Shown here: piece after piece, positions 55,327 through 64,000 of the stretch
How the letters are laid out: every line of letters starts with the position of its first letter
How positions within the stretch are numbered: the stretch's first letter is position 1
Assembly (NCBI RefSeq): GCF_022201045.2
Contig: NC_068563.1
Span: forward strand, 7,564,001-7,628,000
DNA: 64,000 nt
Direction: 5' to 3'
From: Citrus sinensis
Taxonomy: Eukaryota; Streptophyta; Magnoliopsida; Sapindales; Rutaceae
Program-made: the position numbers and the translations under genes
The notes under the pieces: generated by a model
What the model was told of the DNA's origin: nothing
Databases searched by the model: none
What the model saw: the letters and a program-made list of their open reading frames with translations, nothing else

Positions 55327-57467
55327 ATGTCAAACCGGAAAAGAAAATTAATTGTTGATGAGGGTGATGAAGAGTCAGGGGATTCAGGCCTCAACGTGCC
55401 AATACCCACCGATTTTTTAGGTCCCTCCAGTAGTGTAGGTCCTTCCCATGGGAGGGATACCCTTGAGTATCCACACCCCTTAGTTGTCTCTCCCTCCTCC
55501 GAAATAGAGCTTGTAGGTAATAGAGGTGGACCTGCATCGGGTTCTGGTGAGAACCATAGCTATGGTGAGGTTGGGGTCCCTGAAGGAGCTGATGATGGTG
55601 AGGAGAGCAGTTCCGAACCGAGCATGCCCCCTCAGAGAAGGCACCTTGGTCATAGGGTAGAGGCGGACTCTTACCCTATTGACTTCACAGCTTGTGCCAC
55701 CACCCAAACCGATTTGTTCAAGCTGAGGAATCTTTACAACATTCCTCCAGAGGTTCTCCTGGTAGTTCCAGGAAAAGGTGACGTTCCCAGTCGGCCTCCG
55801 CGGGGGTATGTGACGATGCACCTGGAGAGCTTCAAATTAGGAGCTCGGCTGCCCCTTCAACGTTATTTTGCTAAGATATTGGGTGGTATGCACCTGGCCC
55901 CAGGTCAGCTACATCCCAATGGATGGAGGGTTCTCTCGGCAATGTTTGTGTTGTGGGAGAGGTGCGGGTCGGAGGAGCCTTCCCTTGTTGAAGTGAAACA
56001 TCTGTATCAGCTGCGGAGCAGCCCACGGGAGGCGGGCTGGTACTACTTCATGTCCAGTTCTGCGAAGAGGAAGCCAATCACCGGTTTCCCCTCCTCGTGC
56101 AAAAATTGGAAGAACAAATTCTTCTTTGCTGGGGGGAATTGGTGTCCAGCAGCTCACTCGCTGGGTGGTGATATTTACCTTCCAACGAACTTTGTCACCC
56201 CAGGTCGTTCATTATTTTTTGCCTATACTCCTTCTCGACTTGTCACTTATTGGGTTCTTTAACCTCTTTTGTTATTTCAAAGTCGTGGGGTTTGATCAGG
56301 GGGCTTGAAGATCGACCTTTGCTTCAGGTGGAAACTGCTCTGTTGAACGCGTCTACCTGCCAAGACCTCCTGTCTCCAACAAACCTGGTCGGCTCGGGCT
56401 TAGTAGATATTGCTGCTGGAATGGATAACAAGATCCTCAGCGCGATGAGCAGGAAGCGTGGTCGAGCTTCAGGCAGCTCCAACAACCCACCTCCTCCTCC
56501 GAAGAAAACCAGCGTAGGCCCATCCAAGGCTCCTGTTCCTGCTCTGCCCCCTCCCCCGCCCCGTAAGAGTGGTGGGGAGAGAACTTCTGACAAGAGTCCC
56601 GAGGTCAGCCTCCAGTCTAGGGACCGATCTTCCCCTCTGCCATCTCGGGAACAAGGGGACTACCTGAGCTTGTATCAGAAGGATTACAAAAGATCGGTGG
56701 GGCCCAAGATGGTGAAGGACATTGAGAGTATGGACCTCTCAGAGTTGGCTGCTTCTGTTCAGAGAGTATCCTTCAGGCTGGCCACCATGGTTTCGTGTTA
56801 CAAGGCCGGGGCCGCGCGCCATGAGAGGAAGCTTCAAGCTGACAATCAGGAGCTGAAGAAGAAAGCTGACTCTGCTGATCGTTCCAAGGAGAAGCTGGCC
56901 GAACTGAACCAGCAAATGTCGGAGCTGGCGGAGAAGGTTGCAGTTGCTGAGTCCACCTCCTCCAAACTTGAGGACGAGTTAGGCGGCCTAAAATCTGACC
57001 TTCAAGTTGCTCAAAGTGAAAGGGATACTTTGAGGACCGCCCTTGAGGGAGAGATCAAATCCCTGAGTGACCAGCTGGCTGAAGAGAAAGGCAAATCCGC
57101 TGATGTGGATGATCGGTTGGATGCTGAGTACAACTCTGGGGTTGCTTTCAGCTATAAGTGTATCATGTCTGTACTCAAGGAAGAATACCCCGAGCTCGAC
57201 ATGAGCAAGCTGGAATCTGGGGTGGAGAGGTATATGGCTGGGGCCAGCCAGGGAGATAAGGAGCAGGGTGAGCAGGATCAGGTGAAGGCTCCTTTGGATA
57301 GGGCGCAGGAGGAGGAAATTGGGGGACGTGCTTTCGAAGTAGGTCAAGGATCCGTGCCTGCACCTCCCGGTAATGCTGATCCCCCACCTCCTGAGACTGC
57401 TGACCCTTTACCTCCCGAGGTCGCTGATTTTTCAGCTGCTGGAGCCGCTGACTCTCATAATCTTTAG
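55327..57467 (+). CDS. antisense ORF (aORF) of gypsy element 2, two exons
   Basis: Exon 1 (55327-56203, 292 codons plus one base) starts MSNRKRKLIVDEGDEE. It has an acidic/Ser-rich N-terminus, then the conserved domain RPPRGYVTMHLESFKLGARL, YFAKILGGMHLAPGQLHPNG and VKHLYQLRSSPREAGWYYF. The intron is probably 56204-56282 (GT...AG, 79 bp), at the same place as in element 1. Exon 2 (56283-57467) has a basic/proline-rich linker (KKTSVGPSKAPVPALPPPPP), a long coiled coil (about 56800-57110) and an acidic, proline-rich tail. The second-exon frame is open but is one base off at that acceptor, so either splicing differs or a 1-bp loss breaks it. About 570 bp upstream of the ATG separates it from the LTR and could hold its own promoter. 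Function unknown. Confidence 0.75.
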
Positions 57468-57589
57468 GCCCCTTTTTTTTTTGTATGAACTCTTGAGTTG
57501 TATTCGTTTGATAAAGAATTGAACATTTATGAGATTTCCAGATACTTTCTATTGGATCTCTTGTCTGGTGTTTACTTGCATTTAGCAAA

Positions 57590-58290
57590 ATTTTTCGAAA
57601 AATTAGCTGCTGGTCTTTCGTTGACCGAGCAGAAGCAGACACTCATTTGCCTTAATAAAATTTACGAAAAATTAGCTGCTGGTCCTTTGTTGACCGAGCA
57701 TAAGCAGGCACTTATTTGCCTTAATAAAATTTACGAAAAATTAGCTGCTGGTCCTTTGTTGACCGAGCAGAAGCAGGCACTTTGTTGCCTTCGTAGAATT
57801 TTCGTAGCTTTAGCTGCTGGTCTTTTGTTGACCGAGCAGAAACAGGCATTTTCTTGCCTTAGCGAAACTTTCGAGAATTTAGCTGCTGGTCTTCGTTGAC
57901 CGAGCAGAAGCAGGCATTTTGTTGCCTTAGTAACATCTTCATAAATTTAGCTGCTGGTCCTCGTTGATCGAGCAGAAGCAGGCACTTACTTGCCTTAGTG
58001 ACACTTTCGAGAAATTAGCTGCTGGTCTTCGTTGACCGAGCAGAAGCGGGCATTTTGTTGCCTTAGTAACATCTTCATAAATTTAGCTGCTGGTCCTCGT
58101 TGACCGAGCAGAAGCAGGCACTTACTTGCCTTAGTGACACTTTCGAGAAATTAGCTGCTGGTCTTCGTTGACCGAGCAGAAGCAGGCATTTTGTTGCCTT
58201 AGTAACATCTTCATAAATTTAGCTGCTGGTCCTCGTAGACCGAGCAGAAGCAGGCACTTTGTTGCCTTAGTAATATTTTTACTGGTCTTG
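57590..58290 (+). repeat. 68-69-bp tandem repeat, about ten copies
   Basis: TTAGCTGCTGGTC recurs at about 57603, 57672, 57741, 57810, 57878, 57946 and onward to about 58220, each followed by GACCGAGCAGAAGCAGGCA and TTGCCTTA. In the right half, alternate copies match best, giving a 136-bp dimer. Position between aORF and pol corresponds to the 121-bp array of element 1, but the unit is unrelated in length. Confidence 0.93.
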
Positions 58291-58433
58291 CTACCAGGGG
58301 ACTTCATGCTGAATTCATCTTTATTGAAATTTGAATGCCTTACAAAAAACATAGAACATATGCATATACAACAGGCTATCATGCATTTAACAGAAATAAC
58401 TTGTCAGAACGAGAATTCAGTAGAGCATTTTGC

Positions 58434-58620
58434 TTACTGGAAATATTTCTTCAAGTGCTCGGCGTTCCACGACCTTTTCACGTCTCGCCCATCCTGGTAT
58501 GCTAACTTATAAGCTCCTGGTCCAGTGGCGCGTATCACCCTGTACGGGCCTTCCCACTTCGGGCCAAGGGCGCCGTGGTTAGGTTCCCTGGTGTTTTGGT
58601 TCACCTTCTTAAGTACCCAA
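58434..58620 (-). pseudogene. integrase C-terminal remnant of element 2
   Basis: The minus-strand translation gives GDWVLKKVNQNT, a WEGPYRV motif, GPGAYKLAYQDGRDVKRSWN and HLKKYFQ before TAA (58436-58434). It is the homologue of the last 65 residues of element 1 pol. It lies directly after the protease part with a frame change, so about 3 kb coding RT, RNase H and most of integrase has been lost between them. Confidence 0.88.
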
Positions 58621-58627
58621 TCTCCTG

Positions 58628-61117
58628 CTAATCAATAACTTCCTCCAGCTTCTCAACAGGTTCCTGGCGACCGTTTTTTGACTCCCCCCGATTATCTAGA
58701 GAGGTGACCTGCAACGTTTCCTTGGCCACTGTAGCATAGCAGTTTCTGGCCATCCTCTGGTCGCCCTTTACTACACCCACAACTCCATTTACTCTGTACT
58801 TCAGTGCTAGATAATGCGTGGACATTACACATTGTCTTATCCTCATGAACGGTCTCCCCAATATCATCTGGTAAGGGCTTCTTTCCTCTACCACGACGAA
58901 GTCCAGCATCATCGTTCGTTCAAACGGCTTTGTCCCCACAGTAATCGGGAGTTCAATGATCCCCAAGGGAGTTAACCGTCCCCCTCCAAATCCTTTCAAG
59001 GAAGTATTTGTCCGCTCCAGCTTCAAATCTGAAATCTCCATATCATCTAGGACCGACTTAAACAGGATGTCTACTGAGCTGCCCGTGTCTACCAGTATTC
59101 GCTGCAATTCTGTACCGGCCACATTTGCCTTAATCACCAAGGCATCCTCATGAGGATACAAAATACCCTCTTCGTCATCTTCCGTCCACATAATAGGAAC
59201 TTGCCGCACTTTTGCTCTTTTGGCTGCCGGTAAATTCAGAAGCACCTCTTTGCCAGCCATGGCGTATCTCCCATAGTTCTTCCGTGCTCTGTTTGAATCC
59301 CCGGCCAATGTTGGCCCTCCTGCTATCACACGGATGGTCGGCTGTTCTCGTTCTAGACTCCTCTCAACTCCTTCATCCCGTATGTACTCTGACTCAATGA
59401 CAGGGGACACTCCGTCTACATACTCATCCAAGTATCGGTTCCTTACTAAATCTTCCACCTGAATCTTCAGGTCCCGACATTGGCTGATTGTGTGACCGTG
59501 AGTGTCGTGGAATTTGCAGAATCTGTTCTTATCCCGTCGATGAGCCGGTTTTTTTATTGGGGCTGGAGGGTATAGCAGGCCTCTTCCCTCGATCCTCTCA
59601 TATAGTTCCTCCATGGAGATCTTTAATGGAGTGTATTGTCTATAGGCCGAGCTCTGATCTATTAGCTGAACTGATCGGCTATCATGAATGTCACCTCGGG
59701 CTGTCCCAGTTGTTAATTGATCTAGTCGACTAGCCCTGGAATCGGTTGCATGTAATGTTCTGGGAGTGTTGTGATAGGGGTGGGCAGCCATCTGCCGGAA
59801 TTCTTGCTGCCGCTCTGGGATTGGGGGGCGTGGAGGTTGAGCCCGGCTGTGTTGGAACTGTTGTGCTCTCGGAGTTATGGGGTAAGGTCGGGACCGAGCT
59901 GATGTTCCGCCCATCCCTGAAGATTCTCCAGTTCGCTTTCCCAACCCGCTCCCTTTCGGGGCTCTCCGCTCCTTCCGCCTCAGCTCTTCTAGCTGTTCAC
60001 TTTTTAGTCTTGCTGATTTCTCCTCTTCAATTTCAATATCTCGTCTCGCCTGCTCATACCCTGCTGAATAATTCTGCACCAGGGGGCTTCTCAGGTTATA
60101 CCATAGCCGGCCTATCCTCACACCCTCCTTTAAACCCCTCAACGCCTGCGGGTGATTGAAAGCTCCCAAATCAAGTACGGCTCGGTGGTATCGCTTTACA
60201 AAATCCCGTAGGGACTCGTGCTCCTCCTGTTTCATCCCCATCAGTTCCATCATGTCGTCCTCTGGGGCTACTGCCCCTCGGAACTGCTCGGCCAACTCCT
60301 GACACATCTGCTCATACCCCTTTATACTTCCTCGGGGCAGCTTGCGGTACCATTCTCGAGCTTGTCCCTCTAGCGTCAACGGGAACGCCCTGCACCTCTG
60401 AGCTGGTGTCAGCCCCTGCACACCTGTCATGTCGTTGAAACGCTCAATGTGCACCAGTGGATCACTTCGCCCGGAGTATTTGAGGTCGGGGAAGCGGAAA
60501 TCTCTTGGGATTATGGTACCCATGATTTCAGCTGATAGCGGAGATTCTTCATCTAGCATTATCCTCCAGCTCGGGGGTTTCCTCTTACCCTGTATCTCCT
60601 CTATCACTTGCGCTAGTCTGCGCACCTCTCCCTCCAATTCTACAGCACGGTCAGGATCACGTGCAGCTATCTGATCTCGCTCCTGCTCGGCATTTTGCAA
60701 CCGCTGTCTGAGCTCTCATTCATCAGCGTTGACTCCTCGGCCATCAACTCCCGGTACTTGCCTGGGGCGAGGTTGGTTCCTTCCTTCGTCTACTTGTTCT
60801 CCCGGAATCCAACCAGTGCTTCTGTGGGGATGAACCCCATAAGGTTGGTCCACTGGCGGAGGGATCTCCTCGACTCTATGCCTCCGGATGTTGGGCTCTG
60901 CTCCCACATCATCTCTCCCCACGGGGATTTCGCGATCCCTTCTCCGCTCATCTCTTAGCTCATTCAGTATGGTGGCGAGAGTCTCCATTTGCTTCTCCAT
61001 CCGTTCCAATCGATCTTGCGTCACCCTCTCTCGGGCTTCATTTACAATTTCCCGAAGGGTGATTGTTTCCCCCGATTCGTTATCCTCCCTCAAAGCGTCC
61101 TTCCTTGACAAATCCAT
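58628..61117 (-). CDS. gag-protease polyprotein of element 2, one internal TGA
   Basis: The start MDLSRKDALRE at 61117 is preferred over an earlier ATG that overlaps the PBS. After about 133 codons an in-frame TGA (60716-60718) interrupts; the same frame continues open for a further 690 codons to 58628. The gag core REWYRKLPRGSIKGYEQMC is at about residue 117 of the long part, then LRGLKEGVRIGRLWYNLRSP, a Pro/Arg/Gln-rich region, the zinc-knuckle-like CKFHDTHGHTISQC, and the protease site ILVDTGSSVDILFK at about residue 538. LGRPFMR follows. The protease site is intact. The TGA most simply comes from CGA (Arg). The ORF ends at TAG, where pol should continue. Confidence 0.88.
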
Positions 61118-61176
61118 GTCTACTTGTTCTCTGTCTCTCCGGTAAGTGCTAATTCGGTGGTAGCTTTTTATCCAGA

Positions 61177-61194
61177 TCCCCACAGACGGCGCCA
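61177..61194 (-). other. primer binding site of element 2
   Basis: The minus strand reads TGGCGCCGTCTGTGGGGA, 3 bases inside the 5' LTR. This PBS form is common in Tat and related gypsy elements. I do not assign the tRNA with certainty. Confidence 0.85.
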
Positions 61195-61197
61195 AAA

Positions 61198-61880
61198 TGT
61201 TGATGCTGAAATCTGCTCACCTTTTAGCCGACCAGATTCTTTCACCAACGCTTGTGTTATCTACTGTTATTCGTTCGCTAAGATTAGAATCGCCCTCCTT
61301 TCTCTAAATAAGCCTGCGCTCACAAAAAACGGATCAGAGACGCCGGTGGTTTTGCCGGCGTAAACCCTCCGATGCCTAAGTTAGCTCAAGGTGTTTACGG
61401 GAAAACAAATCAATTTGGGTTCAAGAAGTTTATCTGAAATTTGTAAGAAAATGATCTGGATGCAATCTGGCAGCGTTTTCCCTCTCTCCGTTTTTTTTTG
61501 TCTTTCTCTCCGTCGAGTTCCTTTTCTTTTATAGCCGCTGTCCCCACGTTTCCGTTTGCCCTTCCTCCCACCTTTTTCGGGTAATGGCAGCCCTCATGGG
61601 ACTCTAACCGTTGCATCGTGGCAAACGTGGGAACTTACGTGTCCTTCAACGGTTCTGGGAAAAGCGTAACGGCCGCGATTCTGTGCTCTGGGAAAAGCGT
61701 AACGGCCGTGGTTCTGTGGGATCGTGTTCCCGCTTTCCTGGGGATGAGTATCGGCTCGGCGTACACTTCTGGTCGGTATGTTTCCCTGGTTGCATCCATC
61801 TCTGCTCGGCTAATGTTTACCCCCGTGTTCTGCTCGTACCACAGTAGCATGGCTGACCTAGTGCCTTTGTGTACTCAACA
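61198..61880 (-). repeat. 5' LTR of element 2
   Basis: Near-identical to 54043-54758 except for seven transitions and one missing 33-bp unit (two copies at about 61661-61720). The TATA box and Tat core are at the same relative places. It would drive the gag-protease transcript leftward. Confidence 0.95.
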
Positions 61881-62074
61881 TGAAGCAAAGAATGCAGACT
61901 GTTCATATCATCACAACATTACAAACACACATATAAGTCAAAGAAATACTTAATACGTTAAGGCAAACACCAAGCAAAGAAGTTATTAAACTTTCTTTTC
62001 CTTCTCCAAAGACTTATGTTTCTTTTTTTCTTTTTTTTGGTTTATAACGGTGTAGAAAATAAAAGACAGCTTCT

Positions 62075-62275
62075 GTAACACCCCAAATCTAACACGTGCG
62101 AAGCACGTGAAGAAAGAGGTTACTTACAAATCGTAATCCTTACTCATAAATTCCAAACTGAAATACCTCAAATTCTTATTCAAATAGCAAACGGAAACGA
62201 AATCTCTAACTCCCAAAGCTAAGCACACCTTTCAAAAGGAACTTAATCTGCAAAAAAATAATGACAAGGGGTGAG
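62075..62275 (+). repeat. LTR-like sequence, left part
   Basis: Starts TGTAACACCCCAAATCTAAC, a start typical of several gypsy LTRs, right at the end of the inverted-repeat arm. It ends at GACAAGGGGTGAG, where a solo LTR is inserted. After the insertion the sequence continues GTGAGCCTTCAACTCAGTAAG. Confidence 0.55.
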
Positions 62276-63465
62276 TGTTAGGGTGCAATTTATGCACTAA
62301 TTTTGCATTGTTTACTTCCCTTAATATCGATGTTTTGCACTTAATAATAGTGATTAACTTGTGTTTTAATTTTGTGGGTGCAATTCTATTGATTGGTGAT
62401 AAAATTAAGCTATAAGATGATATTTAAGGATGATTGTTTTCTTGGAGAAATTATGAGCGTCAAAAGAACTTTGTTGATAAGGCGTGGGCGCGTGCTGTCA
62501 ACTATGGACCTGCAGTTTTTAGTTTAACGTGTTTTGTATTTTTGGTTTTTTTTTTAATTACGAATTTAATGTTTCATATATTAGTATTTTATTTTAAAAA
62601 GAACTCTAGAGGAGAAGAGAGAGAGAGTATTTAAAGGAGGAATCTATTGTGAAAAATGGGAGATTGCAAAAAGAAAGAAACCCTAGATCTAAACTTTTCT
62701 CTTCTCTCTATGAAGAACTAAACCTATTTTTCTGGTTGAAGGTTAATGAAGTTTTGATTCATCACTACTGTGAGATCTTTTTTATGCTTTAATTGTTTTA
62801 TCGCTTTTTGGGTATTTATTTATTCTCTTAATTATTTTCATGATTATGTTTGTTAATTAGGTAATTGGTCACTATTTAATTATCAACTTAATCTATTGTC
62901 AATTAAAGGATTCATCGTATGAAGATTTTAATGTTTGTGACAAATAACAGAGCAGAGAGTTGTGTTGTGAGAATAAACAATCTAATTTAAATGAACCATC
63001 GTATGTGTTTGTTGATTAGGATTTAGGTCTATCTGGTTTTTCAGGCTGTCAATTGATTAAATCCTATGATCGTATCTAGGGTTGTCTATTGATTAGGGAA
63101 ATAACCAACGGTCGTACCTTGGTTATCGACTAATTAAGGAGAGATTGGCTATTAGAGGGTCTCAGTAGCTATAATTGGTCTATTCATAAGTAATAATAAT
63201 TTATATTTGAATCAATAATCAGTAGTCGAATCAAGCTGAGTTAATTCCTTCAACCAGAGCTTTCTCCAATTTGAATTACAACTTTAATTTGCATTCTTGT
63301 TATTTTAATTTAATTTTTATTATTGTCAACAATTCCCCCATTTTACGTTTTACATTTTAAAAGGATTTAAATAAATACCGATCTCTGTGGACACGACCTT
63401 GCTCAATCACTATACACAATTTATTTAGAGTAGGTATTTATTTTTGTTGGCTTCGGCAACCATCA
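62276..63465 (+). mobile_element. solo LTR, 1190 bp
   Basis: TGTTAGGGTGCAATTTATGC to CTTCGGCAACCATCA, with GTGAG on both sides (62271-62275 and 63466-63470), a perfect 5-bp target duplication. Removing it rebuilds GGGGTGAGCCTTCAACTCAG, a natural-looking host string. CTGTGGACACGACCTTGCTC near its end is of a type seen in plant gypsy LTRs. No coding region. Confidence 0.9.
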
Positions 63466-64000
63466 GTGAGCCTTCAACTCAGTAAGTAAAACCATTCCTA
63501 ACACACTAGGTCTATCGATACCAAAAATATTGCAAGCCTTTGTTTATTTAATACATATATCATAATCCATAAATTTCATAAAACAATTATATCACGATAA
63601 AATAACATAAATTCATTGTAACTCAGAATATCAAAAGCATAGTTACTTACGAAAGCAAATCATATATCACATTCACAAAAAACAAAAGGTTAGCTCATGT
63701 CACATAGTGTCACCTATAGTCCCGGTGACCCGGCCAAAAACAGAATCAGAATATCGTGTGCACACTTAGAACAGAAACCCAGTACTGGTCCAGAACAGAC
63801 ATATATCGTATTATACGATCAGAATCAAAATCAGAATAACTAAGGACAATGAGCCAAAACATAATGACTTATACGTGGAACTTTGCACTAGATGTGGCAC
63901 TTTGCGACGCTTTGGCCTTCAAGAGGTGGCCCCCATATAGTCCCAAGAGGTGGCCCCCGTACAATCATAAATAATTAAATCATACATAGGCACAAAACAT
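63466..64000 (+). repeat. LTR-like sequence, right part, to window edge
   Basis: Continuation of the LTR-like sequence from 62075. It contains a 24-bp tandem pair, CAAGAGGTGGCCCCC followed by TATAGTC or TACAATC versions, at about 63920-63967, and GTCCCGGTGACCCGGCC near 63720. No gene is seen. Confidence 0.5.

Larger units (their letters stand above)
54043..61880 (-). mobile_element. Tat-lineage gypsy element 2, complete LTR to LTR but lacking RT, RNase H and integrase core
   Basis: LTRs of 716 bp (54043-54758) and 683 bp (61198-61880) bound it. TGAAG at 54038-54042 and 61881-61885 is a perfect target duplication. On the minus strand it has a PBS, gag-protease, a short integrase C-terminal remnant, tandem repeats, polypurine tract and LTR; an antisense ORF lies on the plus strand. 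The LTRs differ by seven transitions (about 1 percent) and one 33-bp repeat unit, so insertion was recent. With no RT or integrase of its own, it would need proteins from a related element. Confidence 0.95.
52831..62074 (-). repeat. right arm of large inverted repeat, split by gypsy element 2
   Basis: 52831-54042 and, after the 7.8-kb insertion, 61886-62074 are the inverse of 51318-52776. Continuity is clear: minus-strand text ends at TTCTTTGCTTCA, where the insertion duplicated TGAAG, and goes on on the other side. The arm stops near 62074, where TGTAACACCCC begins a different LTR-like sequence, so the U3-like part present at 51137-51317 is missing here. Confidence 0.8.

Noticed and set aside
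57590-58290. CRISPR-like array
   Set aside because: Units are contiguous with no unique spacers, in a plant retrotransposon. It is a simple tandem repeat.
59488-60958. Plus-strand open frames over the gag-protease of element 2
   Set aside because: Shadows of a 690-codon minus-strand frame with strong gag and protease motifs.

Overview
This is nuclear DNA from a flowering plant, probably a eudicot. It holds intronless SAUR (small auxin up RNA) genes, spliced genes with GT-AG introns, Tat-type Ty3/gypsy and SIRE-like Ty1/copia retrotransposons, CACTA and hAT DNA transposons, and several MITEs. I cannot name the species. About three quarters of the window is transposon sequence, much of it nested; the host genes are a loose SAUR cluster and one small secreted-protein gene.

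Layout. 1-4322: minus-strand copia element (5' LTR, gag, protease, integrase), running off the left edge. It sits inside the gag of a plus-strand Tat gypsy element (element 1, 4323-13249), which keeps broken gag, protease, RT, two RNase H domains, integrase, a tandem-repeat block, an antisense ORF (aORF) and the 3' LTR. 13250-24080: host DNA with a solo LTR, a frameshifted SAUR, a three-exon gene for a small acidic secreted protein, a SAUR fragment with a MITE in its leader, one intact SAUR and another frameshifted SAUR. 24081-28646: hAT element with TIRs and an 8-bp TSD, carrying a solo LTR. 28810-44963: decayed minus-strand Tat element (element 3) with no recognisable pol. A 10.1-kb CACTA element (31703-41803) lies inside it, and a PIF/Harbinger-type MITE lies in its 3' LTR. 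44964-51136: three intact SAUR genes and a copia-type solo LTR. 51137-62074: a large inverted repeat of LTR-like arms. The right arm is split by a young, almost complete Tat element (element 2, 54043-61880, TSD TGAAG), which keeps gag-protease and the aORF but has lost RT, RNase H and the integrase core. 62075-64000: further LTR-like DNA with another solo LTR.

How the parts relate. The SAUR genes fall into two types (MAIRF- and MGFR-type) in repeated pairs: 20.3-23.8 kb matches 45.1-49.0 kb, with transposons filling the gap. Their upstream regions share a TATA box, a CACATGGTTnTG element and auxin-response-like hexamers (GAGACA or TGTCGG). Three of the six SAUR loci are broken, and two of those have a transposon within about 50 bp of the ATG. 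The Tat elements share a short LTR core, a PBS type, hypervariable tandem repeats and the aORF, so they are one lineage at different stages of decay. Many of their nonsense codons fit C-to-T or G-to-A change, as expected for methylated, silenced transposons.
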